From the NCBI GenBank assembly GCA_037389465.1, contig JAZARR010000204.1, positions 434,001-498,000 of the forward strand: 64,000 nucleotides of DNA, written 5' to 3'. The stretch's first letter is position 1. Each line of letters begins with the position of its first letter. The stretch is from Baylisascaris procyonis (taxonomy: Eukaryota > Nematoda > Chromadorea > Rhabditida > Ascarididae). Positions 23,380 to 35,369 of this stretch are shown here, piece after piece. Both the position numbers and the translations under genes were made by a program. The notes below the pieces were generated by a model, which was not told the origin of the DNA, did not search any database, and was given only the letters and a program-made list of their open reading frames with translations.

Positions 23380-24330
23380 CTGCTCGAACCCTGCGAACCT
23401 GCGAGAGCCCTGCGAACTTGAGCAAGCGCCGCGAACCGACGCGAAACGGCGCCTTCGCAGTTTTCCCCGCTTCGCAGTGTTCGTGCTGGTTCGCAGGTTC
23501 GTACATGCTCGCGAATTTCGCCCGGCTCCCAGTAGTCGTACATGCTCGCAAACTTTGCAATCGTTCGTGGTGTTTGTGCTGGTTTGCAGTGTTCGTACAC
23601 GTTCGCAGAATTCGCGCTTGTTCGCGGCATTCATGCGGAATCGCAGTATTTGTACGTGTACACAAGAATCACGCCGGCTCGCAACTTTCGTACTGGTTCG
23701 CAATGTTCGTACCCCTTACGCAAAGTTCGTCACCGTTCGCAGTATTCGTACCGGTTCGCAATGTTGGTACCCTCACGCAAAGTTCGTCGCCGTTCGCAGT
23801 ATTCGTACCGGTTCGCAGTGCTGGCACCCCTTACGCAAAGTTCGTCACCGTTCGCAGTATTCGTACCGGTTCGCAGTGTTGGTACCCCTTACGCAAAGTT
23901 CGTCACCGTTCGCAGTATTCGTACCGGTTCGCAATGTTGGTACCCCTTACGCAAAGTTCGTCACCATTCGCAGTATTCGTACCGGTTCGCAGTGTTGGTA
24001 CCCCTTACGCAAAATTCGTCACCGTTCGCAGTATTCGTACCGGTTCGCAATGTTGGTACCCCTTACGCAAAGTTCGCCACCGTTCGCAGTATTCGTACCG
24101 GTTCGCAATGTTGGTACCCATTGCGCAAGGTTCATCCCATTCGCAGTATTTGTAGTGGTTGGCAATGTTGGCGCCTTTTATGCAAATTTCATGTTTATTC
24201 GCAGTATTTGCACTGGTTCGCAGTGTTCATACATGTTAGCAAAGTTCACTCCGGTTCGCTGCATTCGTGCATGTTCGCAGGGTTCGTGCAGCTTCGTAAT
24301 TTTCGCACAGGTTCGTGCAGGTCGCAGGTC
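23380..24330. repeat. Second array of the 58-bp satellite, opposite orientation, with degenerate 19-bp flanks
   Basis: At 23690-24130 about seven and a half copies of the 58-bp unit appear as the reverse complement of the array at 12907-13790 (core GCAGTATTCGTACCGGTTCG). On both sides, 23380-23690 and 24130-24330, only the underlying sub-repeat of about 19-20 bp is visible, of the form GTTCGCAGTGTTCGTacatg, with many substitutions. The layout of an old degenerate monomer zone surrounding a younger higher-order zone resembles the way centromeric satellites are layered. It lies inside the duplicated segment, between two copies of a 400-bp sequence (22960-23350 and 24670-25090). Confidence 0.92.
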
Positions 24331-24664
24331 CGTAAAATCTGCAAAAACAGCCAAATCTCTATAGTAACACGAACGATATACAGCATCCTAAGTTCCTATT
24401 TTAAGAGTGTGTGAAGTACTGAAATAAGCCGTTGTGGCAATATGCGACCTTCACCCGAACGCGAACGCGAACCTGAGCCTAAGCAACGAGATTTTTTTGC
24501 TATGTTGTGCGCTACATTCAATAAATATTGCAACTCCATTTTCTGTGATTCTCGAATTCAAATTACTGCACACGCAGCAGACATACATACATACCCGCAA
24601 GCGGACGGACGCAGTCATGCACGGCTACAGAAAGCCCTAAATCCAAGCCGAACTCAACCCTGCC

Positions 24665-25090
24665 CTGGTTCATTTCATTCCTCATCGGAGCTCCCCGATG
24701 GGGGGGGGGGTCCTGCATGAAAGTGACTCAGTGATTATGGACCATGGCAGCAACCGCACTTTAGAATTTTTAGTCCTCGGTGGGAATTTTTTGAAAGTAA
24801 GCCCCTTGCTGGGGCACGGGGAACATCGCAAGGATTCCAGCTGATTTTCTCATGTAGCATGTTAAATAGACTGATTTCGCCTTTGCAAGCTGAAAAAAAA
24901 TTCTCTGTTGCGTCGCAGGAACATGAGGAAACGCCGTCAGGTGGCGTGTTCGACAAAATATGCACAGGGAAAAAGGATTTTTAAAACGATTTTTTCAAAC
25001 GATTATTATGGCCTTTGCGCTAATCTATGCGAAACATGAACTTCCAATAATTCCAGGGAAATTCAGAAATAAATTTCTTGAATAGATAGC
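24665..25090. repeat. 400-bp repeat, right copy flanking the satellite
   Basis: This is the direct repeat partner of 22955-23350, with the same order of landmarks and small indels, including a longer G run after the CCGATG. It continues into sequence that matches the other large segment copy at 36700-36780, so it is the ancestral junction; the left copy is probably the extra one, created when the satellite expanded or was inserted. Confidence 0.75.
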
Positions 25091-27300
25091 ATTGGCCATG
25101 AAGACGGCTTCCGAGTGTTCATGTGCAGCAAAATCATTTGATCATTAGCTACTACATCATATCAGTTACAAAATAGCAACTTTCAAAAATTGCTAATCCA
25201 CCGCGATGTAAGCGAGTTCAACAGAACGCAGCGACATGAACAGTAGCGATGAGTTTGTCTTATTAAAAGCAAAAATTCCTCACCGGGCTCCCTCCCCGCC
25301 AAACATTTCCTGTCCTCGCGGGGAATTTCCAAAACGAAAAAATCCCTCGGCGGAGGGGTCAGCGCGAACACAGAAAAGCTCCCTCGTCCTGCGGAGGATA
25401 TGATTCACCATATCGTACAACGATGTTCCCTTCCGAGGCCTCCTTGGGTGCCCTAGCTGAAGTCCATGCCCGCCCTTAGTCCCTGCTTTCGTACTCTACT
25501 ATGAATGATTGAAGAAAGCGGTGACAAAATCTGTCTCAAGGATGATGTCAATAAGATCTAAACCAATCTTTCTTTCAGTAGGGGTTCCTTGTGCGCTCTG
25601 TGATCAATGATTCACATGAATTTTTGTTTTTCCGCTTTTTATACTCGGTTATTCCTTGTTTCAAACGCGATCATTTTTCCAACTATTGTATTTTGTATAA
25701 ACAAGAGTAACGAATTACTCACTTTTATTGATGCTAAACAAGCCTTCTTTTTCTCTCCTGCGGATAGTTACTTAGCGTGAAGAAACCGGAAACCGCAGCT
25801 CACACGCTCAAACTTAGCGATCTACAAAAAAGATCAAAATGCTAATTGATGGAACGCACAAATGTTTTTATACTGTTTGAAACCAGTTCTAGAATGAGTA
25901 CAGGAACAACGAAAATTAATGAGTCGCTCAATTTTCTTGACTGTTACACCACTAGCTTCAATTTCGTTTTCGTTAGCACCAATTTCACAACACGTAATTC
26001 CGCTTCGGCACCTCAAATCTAGATTATGAAACCTTTATGCTAGACATGTGCAATCAATGAACGCAAAGCACTAGACCACTATACGATTACGAGGGAATAC
26101 AGCTAATTTGGGCATTTCTATACAATTTATACAAGACGTTCCTATGCAAAATGCTTTCTAGAAATATTAAAAAAATGTGAGGAAATTTGAAACCCCCACT
26201 TGTCGAATCCATGATAATTTTGCACTTTCTTTTCCGCTTCTAGCAGTTTTCAAACAAAGGTTTGTTTTTCGTTTGCTCTCAAATGATGATCCGAACAATT
26301 TTTTTGAAGCAGCTTTTTCTAAATCGTTGACGTTGCTATCAAATGGTTTTCATGATGATCGCAAACGGATAAATTCAAATTCTAGGCGTACTAGAATATG
26401 GGACATTATTTTTCAACGATTTTCGTTTGCAGGTCCGATGAGCGTCACGCTTTTTGACTCAACTATGACGAACAGTTTTATACGTTCAGAATAAATAGTA
26501 AAATATACCTAACGCGTTCCCATATATCCGTTCCCGATCTCCAAATACCGGATAGACAGCACACATCTCCAACATTTCAAACAAGCGGGCTTCTCAAGGA
26601 TGAATCCACCAGTCTAATTAAACGGATCGATCATCTAAACGTAGTTCGTAATATTTAATTGTCCCGTACTGTTTCGCAACAGTATAATACTTTAGAACTG
26701 TTGGTTGAAGAAATGAATCATATAAAGAGAAAACTGAAGAAAAATTGCACTGCGATAACACGCACCCGCTTTAAAATGTTATGTAATACCACTCCTCAGG
26801 TAACAATCAACGAGACATAAAGATGTTGCAGTACCCTCAACTATCCCTCTCAATAACCACCAGCAAATTTTCTACTCTTCTCCTCTTAACCATTCTTTTG
26901 ATCATTATTCGCTTCTCTCGAGAAGTGAATGTGAACTCTTTGAATCAGTAAAAAAAAAAATTACTTATAATATGAAGCTAACATCGGAAAGAACATCAAC
27001 AATCACGTGTCAATAATAATGCTTTGTAAACTATGTACTACCAATTTCAAGATGAGATATCAATCATTTAAAATGTCCTAATCACATTTTCGCTGTGTCA
27101 AAAATGCACTGAGCATTGGCATTTCGAGCATTTCAAAAGTACAGTTTTCAAAAAGGAGAACCACATTTTCAAATGTTTTCATATTTTCTGCAAGGCGACA
27201 TACGATTGCAAATCATCATTTCGTTGTGGTGCTTATTGCATACATAATGATTTTTTCCTACTACTTGATACTATATAAGCCACAGTTTTTGCAACTAGCT

Positions 27301-27612
27301 TGCTGGTAAAGTAGCCATTAACCATACACTTATACGAGAAAGTTTCGACAACCATAGTTTATGCAAAGAACTTGGAAATACAAGTAACACAATCGCTGGC
27401 AACAAAACTGCCGAAAATGTCGAAAGCAAAAACATATAAGGCATTACTAATTCGCAGCACAATTTTCGTAAAGGTACTCTATTCAAATAAAACGAAAAAA
27501 CAGAACATTACCTCATTTTTTTGCCATTTCTGAGTTACATAAAAATCCCTACAAGTTTTGGGTATATAACTGCAACCGCTTAAACCACAAATTTGTACGT
27601 TACATCGCATTT
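27301..27612 (-). CDS. Possible small cysteine-rich protein, terminal exons
   Basis: On the minus strand 27512-27612 reads MRCNVQICGLSGCSYIPKTC and continues to a GAG-GTAATG donor. After a short AT-rich gap an AATAG acceptor leads into 27301-27486, which is open in two frames. One of these carries a hydrophobic stretch (LLSTFSAVLLPAIVLLV) and ends in TAG. The spaced cysteines and the leader-like frame at 28727 on the same strand would suit a small secreted protein. I cannot identify a family, and the exon chain is uncertain. Confidence 0.25.
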
Positions 27613-28544
27613 TAGAATTTCTTAAAAAAACACTACAGTGTAAAGAACTCTTATGGCCATTTAGATATAATAATTACGATAAGCTTACAAAAACTGTTGT
27701 TTACCAAGCGCTACCACCGCAGTCATTATTCAAGCTATGAAATATTTGACACGCGCATGCTTTAATAATTCCAAAAAACCATATCTAAAATAAGTAGCAA
27801 AATTATTTTGTTCAACACAGACAATTATGAATTTAAAAGGCATTCTGTTACCTTCCACAGGGCACAAATTCTGGCGATAATTAAGTTTTTAATTAGTGAA
27901 AACTATGTACCTTTGCCAACTCCATCTTTAGGCGAACTAAAGGAGTAGCTATGGAAGAAAATTCTAGCCCCAATATAGCCGATCTCACATTATCTATAAT
28001 GGGTTTGATGATCTTTTAATAAGGTTTCTGTTGCCCCGATGTTTCTAGCCAGTATAAGTAAAATAAGGTTTCGGGTTACAATGCTTTCTGTTGCACGAAC
28101 GTTGATGATCTTCTTATATCAAATCCAATCAATTTCAGAATATAGCAAAATTAGTCTACGCAGATACACTACAAACTGAAGTCACTTATTAAGGGAACAC
28201 ATCCGATTTAATAGATTCGAAGTTTTATATCACCCGTAAGGGCGTTGTCTTAGGCGTGTACGATAAAACAAATCAATCTAATTTCTAGGTAAATGAATGT
28301 ACTCAACTAGACCGTAATATTCCCTTTTTTTCATACACTAAAACTTAATTTCGTAAACTTATGGATTTAGTAAACTATGTTCATGAAGCTAGACATTATC
28401 AATAAATGTAAATGACTTCTTAAAAACTAACAGGATAAAGAACCTGATGCTATTCTAATAGGAAGATATCTATGTAGAGCTTTAATTAGCATACCACAAT
28501 CTAAATATAAGTTTGTTTACCCTACTAAACAATGTGTGAAAGCA

Positions 28545-28727
28545 TCAATAAGGAAATCCCCTACGAACTCTGAGACTTTTACATATATACTTAATAACGA
28601 AAATTGTCGTCAAAAGTGATTTGAAACTGAGTGCTGGATGGTGGGATCTTATACTAAAATAAGTGCGGTGATGGAAATTAGATAAAGTAGAAAACAATAC
28701 AAGAGGCACAACTCGCCGCAAGAACAT
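28545..28727 (-). CDS. Possible first exon encoding a signal peptide (left arm)
   Basis: The frame starts MFLRRVVPLVLFST on the minus strand inside the left inverted-repeat arm. Comparison with the right arm suggests a one-base shift soon after, so this copy may be broken, or the exon may end at a GTATAAG donor-like site near 28675. Possible downstream minus-strand exons are at 27900s and 27500s. The protein is not recognised and coding status is unproven. Confidence 0.25.
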   Translation of the reverse strand: MFLRRVVPLVLFSTLSNFHHRTYFSIRSHHPALSFKSLLTTIFVIKYICKSLRVRRGFPY

Positions 28728-29280
28728 CTGTCAACGTGCACTGATGAGTCGATACGAATGCAGTGGCTATATAGTCACTCCAACGACCTAATCGATGAAA
28801 GAAGAGCATTGTGTTCACGATCTACGTAGATATACTTGCATTATTGATTTGACCTTCGTATAGACGCCCACATCAATCATACAGCAAAGTAGTGCAATAT
28901 TTGTTTCATCTCTGCTATATCCTAGGACTATGGAAGCAATTTATTCATGCAAGTGACATTTACGATTGTATAGACGAAAAGGATTTGTCTAATATAAATT
29001 GCACATTGACCAATTTTTCGATCTAGAGAATTCTATAATCGCATCAAAATGTGATTTGAATAATGCAGGCATATTTACCTAAGTCATGAACACAATGCTC
29101 TTCTTTCAAGACTACATGATTAGGTCATTGCAGTGACTATATAATCACTACATTGGCATCTAATCTTCAGTGCACGACGACAGATGTTTTTTCAGAGAGT
29201 TGTGACTCTTGTGTTATTTTCTACTCATCTAATTTTTATCATCGCACTTTCTTTAGTACAAGATATTACCATCCAGCAAT
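28633..29280. repeat. Imperfect inverted repeat, arms of about 190 bp
   Basis: The left arm, 28633-28820, is the reverse complement of the right arm, 29085-29280, at roughly 80% identity by eye, with a spacer of about 265 bp. Matching landmarks are TGAACACAATGCTCTTCTTTC, the near-palindrome AGTGACTATATAGTCACT, GTGCACG, ACAGATGTT, TTTTCTACT and ACCATCCAGCA in trimmed form. Each arm starts an open frame pointing outward. It sits between the two large segment copies. Confidence 0.85.
29185..29280 (+). CDS. Possible signal-peptide first exon (right arm)
   Basis: ATG at 29185 opens MFFQRVVTLVLFSTHLIFII, a hydrophobic leader, then ALSLV and a stop 31 codons in. A GTACAAG donor-like site lies just after ALSL. 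It mirrors the frame in the left arm, which supports descent from one duplicated leader exon. No downstream exon was found on the plus strand. Confidence 0.25.
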
Positions 29281-29457
29281 AGATATTACCACCACAATAT
29301 TTATGCCACTTTTTAATGACGACGTCCGTTGAGTGTATTACTATCATTTATTTCTCGACATATTTTACTTTAGTTATAACTACTTAGTCATGATGCTTCA
29401 AATTTTATTGCAGTTCTAACAACACATTCCTTCTAACATGCAAATACAATAACATCC

Positions 29458-29458
<1 letters not shown>

Positions 29459-29526
<68 letters not shown>
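29459..29526. repeat. (AT)n microsatellite
   Basis: About 33 uninterrupted AT dinucleotides, just downstream of the last exon of the transferase gene and close to the left edge of duplication copy B. It produces the Ile-Tyr repeat open frames, which are not genes. Confidence 0.97.
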
Positions 29527-29531
<5 letters not shown>

Positions 29532-29633
29532 GGTATGTATTGCTTATCCGTTTCAAAACTATCATATCCGCTATACTTTTCTTCATTTCTAAATTTGTTA
29601 TAAGTAACAAGGTAAGTATGAATCAATTGAATG

Positions 29634-32600
29634 TCAAATAGTGATCATAAAATAGTATGCATAAGGCAGTACAACTCGATTAACAAGCACTTCGGTGATA
29701 CCAAATTTACGTAAATGATGTATGAATGTTTGATAAAACTGAAACTGAAAACGGCTATACGATCGCATTGTTGACGTATCAATTGTCCCCTTTGTGAATG
29801 AATCAACGGCTGCCTGTAATTTAAAATACTTCATAACACCATAGTATAAGAGAACAAACATTATTAGAAAGAATATGCTATCGAGTTAGGCTTATAATCT
29901 CGCTCCTCTCTAACTTGATCGGGAAAATAAACATTTAAATTCTTATAATTCGTCAACAATGATCACTCTTGATAAAAATTAATTGCTTTTATCCGTGTAA
30001 AACTTGGTCGCATATTGTGTTGAACTTAATTATATTAAATATAAAAGCATATACCCTCACTATTCTACTTTATACCGGCATCACCAAGTATGAAATATCC
30101 ATCGTAAATGGATGCTCCAGGTATACTGATTGAAAAATTTACCGATACTGCGGATGCGTTACATGTTTGCTTATCATCATTGAGGAAATAGAAGCCAAGC
30201 TTTCGCATTGTGGCAAGTTTACCACCATGTTCGGCTTCACCGTCAATTTGCAAAACATAAGGCACCGCCGAAGGTTTTCTCGATATATTCATGAGCCAAA
30301 TCCAAGCTGCCACTTTCCTGAAAACTTTCATAAGAACTTAAAGCGTATATCGTATTACCTCGGGTAAAACCTCACAAAATCAAAAATTTCCTCCACAATT
30401 TTTAGGAAAATTCTATAAAAAGGGTAATCATTTTTATTTTCAAAGTGCCGAGAAAGTGTGGAATTATGTTCGAAGAAGCATTTTCTTCATTTTTATGATG
30501 AATGAGAGGTAAATTCGAACTGAAAATGTTATTGAGGCGCATATCATGTTTGCCCTTCAAGTTAAGGATGAGAGAGAGGCAAGGTGGAGGTGGAGGGTGG
30601 TGAGAGAGGGCGAGATGATTTATTGAAGAGTCACGACTAAGCGTTGAACATATTGAATTTACAGAAATATTTCATGTCAATCAAATTTTTTGTTATGTGT
30701 CTTCTAAGGCTTAACTGTTTTCACACAATTCTGTGATTTCTATCTTCTAAACTTCACTCAAAAAACAAACAAAGAGGACATCAACGAAATTCATTGCGTA
30801 TTATGCAAATATAATTATGCTAATGAATAATGGTTATTTTATTATATAGTAAAAAAAGTCAATCCCTTTTGAGGCATATATCAAGAAGTATTCGCTACTT
30901 CTTTCTTAAGAAACTTTGCATGAAAATCAATGACCACTTATGTTGCTGAGTTGTAGTATTCAAAAATTAGCGAACGAATTTCAAGAAGATATTAAGGATG
31001 CTATATCGAAATATTGGTGCCATCTTTCAGTTCTCTAATCGTATACTTAGCCAATATAGGTGATCCTTTAAATCGTCCCATCACTATCGCTAGACTCACT
31101 TCATTGCTAACTGCAAATAAGTTACGATTTAAAAAAATAAAATTATTTACGATTGAGAAATTCAATGGATGACTTACTGAAAACTAAAGAATTCACAACG
31201 AGTGATCGCAAGATTAGCACACAGCGCAGTCATATATGTATTATCTGGTACGTAATGCCATTCAAGATCGGCCGACAGTTGATCGAAAAACGCTCGAGAT
31301 CCACATGTAGGCTTCACCAAATAGTTCCCACCTTTAAATGGTATGACTTCACATCAAACAAAGCTCTCACACTTGCAACCCAACCCTCCCTCCCCCTCCC
31401 GATCCTCAAGCTGCCTTTAGGTGTTACTTATCATCGGTACCATCCGAATGAGCAATTTATCATGAATCTTATGCATATTGCCTGCACCTGCGGAAATCAA
31501 TTCTCTCTAGATGCTTGCTTTATGAGAGTAAAAAAACGATGAAAACATAAATCATGACTTTGAGCGATTTTCGAATATCCGTTATTCCTTTTCAGGCAGT
31601 TCTATTTGTTCATAACTTATGATACTTTTCCATTTCAGATGCTGCAAAGAATTGATAATATCAAAGATGTGCTAAGTTTTGTGAAAATATTTTTGTTTTT
31701 CAAAGAAAATAGTTTATTCAAAAGGAATTTTATATTTCAGTGCTTCCATCATTTTTGATTTGGCACTTACTGACCAATGCTCGAAGAACGACGTTTAATA
31801 TACTTAACTGACATTGTTGCGATAAACAGTAGATCATATATGAAATCTTATGATGCTGTACGCGTCCATCATCGCCCATTCCTAAATACTAAGACGGTGC
31901 CATCCCAGACCCACCAATGGTGATCATTATGTTAACTATCTCGCGACCTGTCGAAATCTAAATTAAATAATCATACTTATTACTCTAAAGAATTTCCATT
32001 AGCAGTAACATCCCACTAAAGAAGAATTGTAGCTAAAGAAGAACTCAAAGTAGTACTCTAATGAATGCCCAGAAATTTCAATAAAAATAAATGACAGATG
32101 GCACAACGAATGCCAATACAATTAATATACCTGCAATTACCGGAGACATACTATCGGATGCCTTATCGAAAATTATATCCGCTTCTTTTTGTGTATCGCT
32201 CAGTCGCAATTCAAAAATGCTTTTGCGCCAGAATGTGTCCTGAAATAATATCGTCTCTCTTTTGTAGTTTCGCTTATACGAATAGACAATTTCCAACATA
32301 GCAAATAACAATAATAAACATAAACAGAAATGAAATCATACTTTAAATGAGCAAATTTATTCTTGGAGTTTTCCAATAAAGATTCGTTCAAAGAGTACTC
32401 ATCATATAAACGTACTGCCATCTTACCGGTGGTCGATTTTGAATTTTAGGAATCAAAATAAAATTCAGGCCAAAATTGGAATAGTTTTTAAAAATGTGCA
32501 ACTGTTCAACATTAGCTCATCTACGAGAGAAACTCTACGAAAAAATGAAAGCAGCAATATGGCCCACAACGAAACCATGCCTTAAGATGTAGGGGTTCTA

Positions 32601-34720
32601 ATGAAACGCCTACTATAGTGGAAGAATCCCTAAGTTTCAGTGGCTTGCTTTGAGTCCTTTCTCATTCGCAAGATTTTGCATAAAATTGCATCATTTACGT
32701 GTTGAATAATAAATTGTCACCTACCTGTTGTACCATCCAAAATGGCTTATTAAAATTTATGAAAGCACGAGCGAGATTCGATCGAAGCAAAAAGTATAGT
32801 TGATAGCATCCATCTGCATAATTGAAAGGTTTCTGAAATAGAAATTTTTTGAGAAAGTTATTTTTTAGATATATTTTCCATATGATATGGACGTCAATAT
32901 TAGATTTATTTCATTTACCCGATGATTAAATTTTCTAATAGAAAGACAAATTCATTTAAATTTTAGCACATCTTTTTGACGACTGATTCAAGCATTCATA
33001 TTAAAATAAATCCATCATTGATACTATAAAAATGAAAAAAATCCCTCAGTTTTTTGAAAAAATTTTTTTCACGAATTTTATCACTGCAATTCATCTCACC
33101 GCGTTATTCTCGAAAAGGCTGATTTTTGCGCCAAAATGCTGACTTTCAAACATCCTCTATGGTGCATATCACAGGTGACGTCCTCTATATAATTCGAAAT
33201 GAAGTACGCAAACTAATTCACGCAATAATTAAACGCCAAGCAATTGCAGATGCGTGAAGCATTAAATAATGTATTGTAAATATGCTATCATTTGTCTTGT
33301 TCTACAAGGTTATAGTTTTCTCGTACCTAACATTAGAAATTTACTAGGCATGAGACTTAACTAAGGCGGCTGAATTTGATATTACCTTAAAATATACTTT
33401 AAAATGTTTCTGCTATTGCAAATTTCAAGGAATGCCAAGCAATTGCAGGGAGCAATTCGGCTCTTATGCATAAGCTACTTCTCTTTTAAATTTAGTTGGA
33501 TGCTTTTTTGCAACTCCTAATCGGAATTAATTGCTGCGATCGTGCACACAAATTGAAATGTTTGTAGCATTCCTAATTCCAAGAATTGTGAAAGCTAAAG
33601 ATCATTTGAAAAGATAATAAAAATGAATCAAATCGTTGAAGAGTACCTGCAAGCAAGGTATATTCCAATAGAAGCGAGCAATATTTGGCCACAAAAGGCC
33701 AATGGTATCATACGATTCATGATCCAATACGATAGCAAGACTTCGCTCATGCACACCTCGAAATAAACGTCTTTTAGAGAAGTTAAATACTGTGACATTT
33801 TCAGCGATACTTTGAAAGAAAAACAGTATTTTTGTTAGGTTTCACTAGAGAATATCTTAGCCAAATAATCCACATATAATTATCGATATAGTGATATTCG
33901 CAATTGCAGTTTTTGTCTTAATCTTTAGAAATATTAGAAAATTTGTTAAGCATTCAACTTAAAAACACTTTGTTTAATTGCAAATGCCATATCTTGTGAT
34001 GTAAAAAATTACAACATATCAATATTTTTAGTAGTGCCATTAAATTAAACTTACCTTTCATATTCTCTGTATTACATAACCAATTCAGTGTCATATTTAA
34101 AGCATATTGATTGAAAATCAAAACAAGTGTCGGTTCAGTGGTCGACATAGAGCGAATCACCTCCAAAAACGTCTCATCTGATATCTGCAAATAATATCTA
34201 ATAGATAATGAGTAAATCTCAATGACATAAGACTTAAAGTAAGACTTGACTAACACATTCCTTACTTTAAAAAATTAACTGTTCACCTATGATACGCTAA
34301 TGGAAACCGGTTAAACAAAACAAAAAAAGGACTTAGGACAACAATTCAAATGTCAATAATCAAGCCATTCTCGTTGCGTTACGTACGACCAAAGTTCAAA
34401 ATTCCTTGCTGACTCGGTTTCAAAAAAAAAAACGCCAGAATTTAGGTGAATTTCTCAGCGATCTTCCTATCCTGATGTTTTCAAATTTTCAATTTCAATT
34501 CAATCACAGCAATAAATTTTTCAATATCTAATTTTCGCGTAAATTTCAGCACAAAATTTTGATAGTCATAACTTACAATTTTCTCGGTAAGAAGTTGTTC
34601 GTGACATGATGCAACAATCCTCATTGCATTATGAGCAATCCATAATTTGCGTAGCATTAGAATTGCTAACGTTAGCGCAATTATCGGGAATGGTCGTATC
34701 TTACTAATGCTGCGTTCCAT
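29634..34720 (-). CDS. Nucleotide-diphospho-sugar transferase family protein (PF03407 type), eight exons
   Basis: Exons on the minus strand: 34577-34720, 34055-34184, 33647-33789, 32725-32832, 32131-32239, 31178-31331, 30143-30317 and 29634-29813. All junctions are GT-AG and keep phase, giving 380 residues and a TGA stop. The protein begins with a short basic segment and a membrane anchor (FPIIALTLAILML, about residues 12-24), as expected for a type II Golgi or ER enzyme. It then shows features I associate with the Nucleotid_trans domain: EPTLVLIFNQYALN, LLWPNIARFYW, FNYADGCYQLYFLLRSNLAR, WMVQQDTFWRKSIFEL, ADIIFDKASD, VPDNTYMTALCA and LQIDGEAEHGGKL. Members transfer sugars from nucleotide sugars; the substrate here is unknown. 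The second exon to third exon acceptor was chosen at TCACAG because an upstream AG would shift the frame. The neighbouring left copy is a pseudogene. Confidence 0.85.
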
Positions 34721-35369
34721 CTCTGAAACTAAAATTAACAATCACCTAAAATTTATTGGATAGTCGTCAATGTTTTCGCTATTCCTTTTATTAGCATTAT
34801 TACAATTCTTACTCTCATCGTCATTCAATCTTTTCGAAGCACTATTCACTTCAATTATCCTAGACTTCAGCAGCAAACGTAGCACTGTTGCAGAAAAACT
34901 AGTATAGCTTCTTATAGAATAAGCCACTAAAAATATCTAGATGTGAAACCCAGCAAGTAGGCAAGCATCATTAAAAAACAAACTTCAAAAAAAAGTCCAT
35001 TATAATCTAAAAGCTTGATGAATGCTTGTATCAAACATTCGGCGCGTAGTGCGCGTGTCATTTAAGTACAGTTTCATTAAAAAATAATTAAACGTTGAAA
35101 AATGCAACACGCGTTACGCTTGTGAGTTATATGGATTTGTGTTGGGTGTTCACATACATTCCCAGTCGAAGCCCCTGATGGGTCCCTGCATGAACATGAT
35201 TCACCGATTTTGGAATATGGGAGCATCAACACTACAGAAATTCCGTCCTCATAGGGAATTTTCTGAAAACAAGCCTTGAACCGGGAACGGAGGGCATCGC
35301 ACAGATTGAACACGACCTCGCAGGGCTTTTCAGTTAATTGAGAAACGCCGCAAACCACTATGCCTCAAG

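Larger units (their letters stand above)
20740..27200. repeat. Large segmental duplication, left copy (A)
   Basis: Sequence here matches 29600-38200 in the same orientation, in collinear blocks: 20785-20964 with 29634-29813, 21266-21441 with 30143-30317, 22349-22499 with 31178-31331, 22610-22870 with 34675-34930 (almost identical), 24665-25090 with 35120-35370 and 36700-36780, 25780-26000 with 37195-37400, and 26740-27180 with 37670-38200. Copy A lacks about 3.3 kb that copy B has between 31400 and 34670, but has gained the satellite. Divergence is uneven: some blocks are nearly identical and others clearly diverged. Confidence 0.85.

Noticed and set aside
23292..24414. Plus-strand frames of 260-295 codons and shorter minus ones
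   Set aside because: This is the same satellite in opposite orientation. The translations show the same repeated words in all frames, with no protein domain.
29405..29626. Ile-Tyr repeat proteins
   Set aside because: They are translations of the (AT)n microsatellite; the same applies to 39384-39678.
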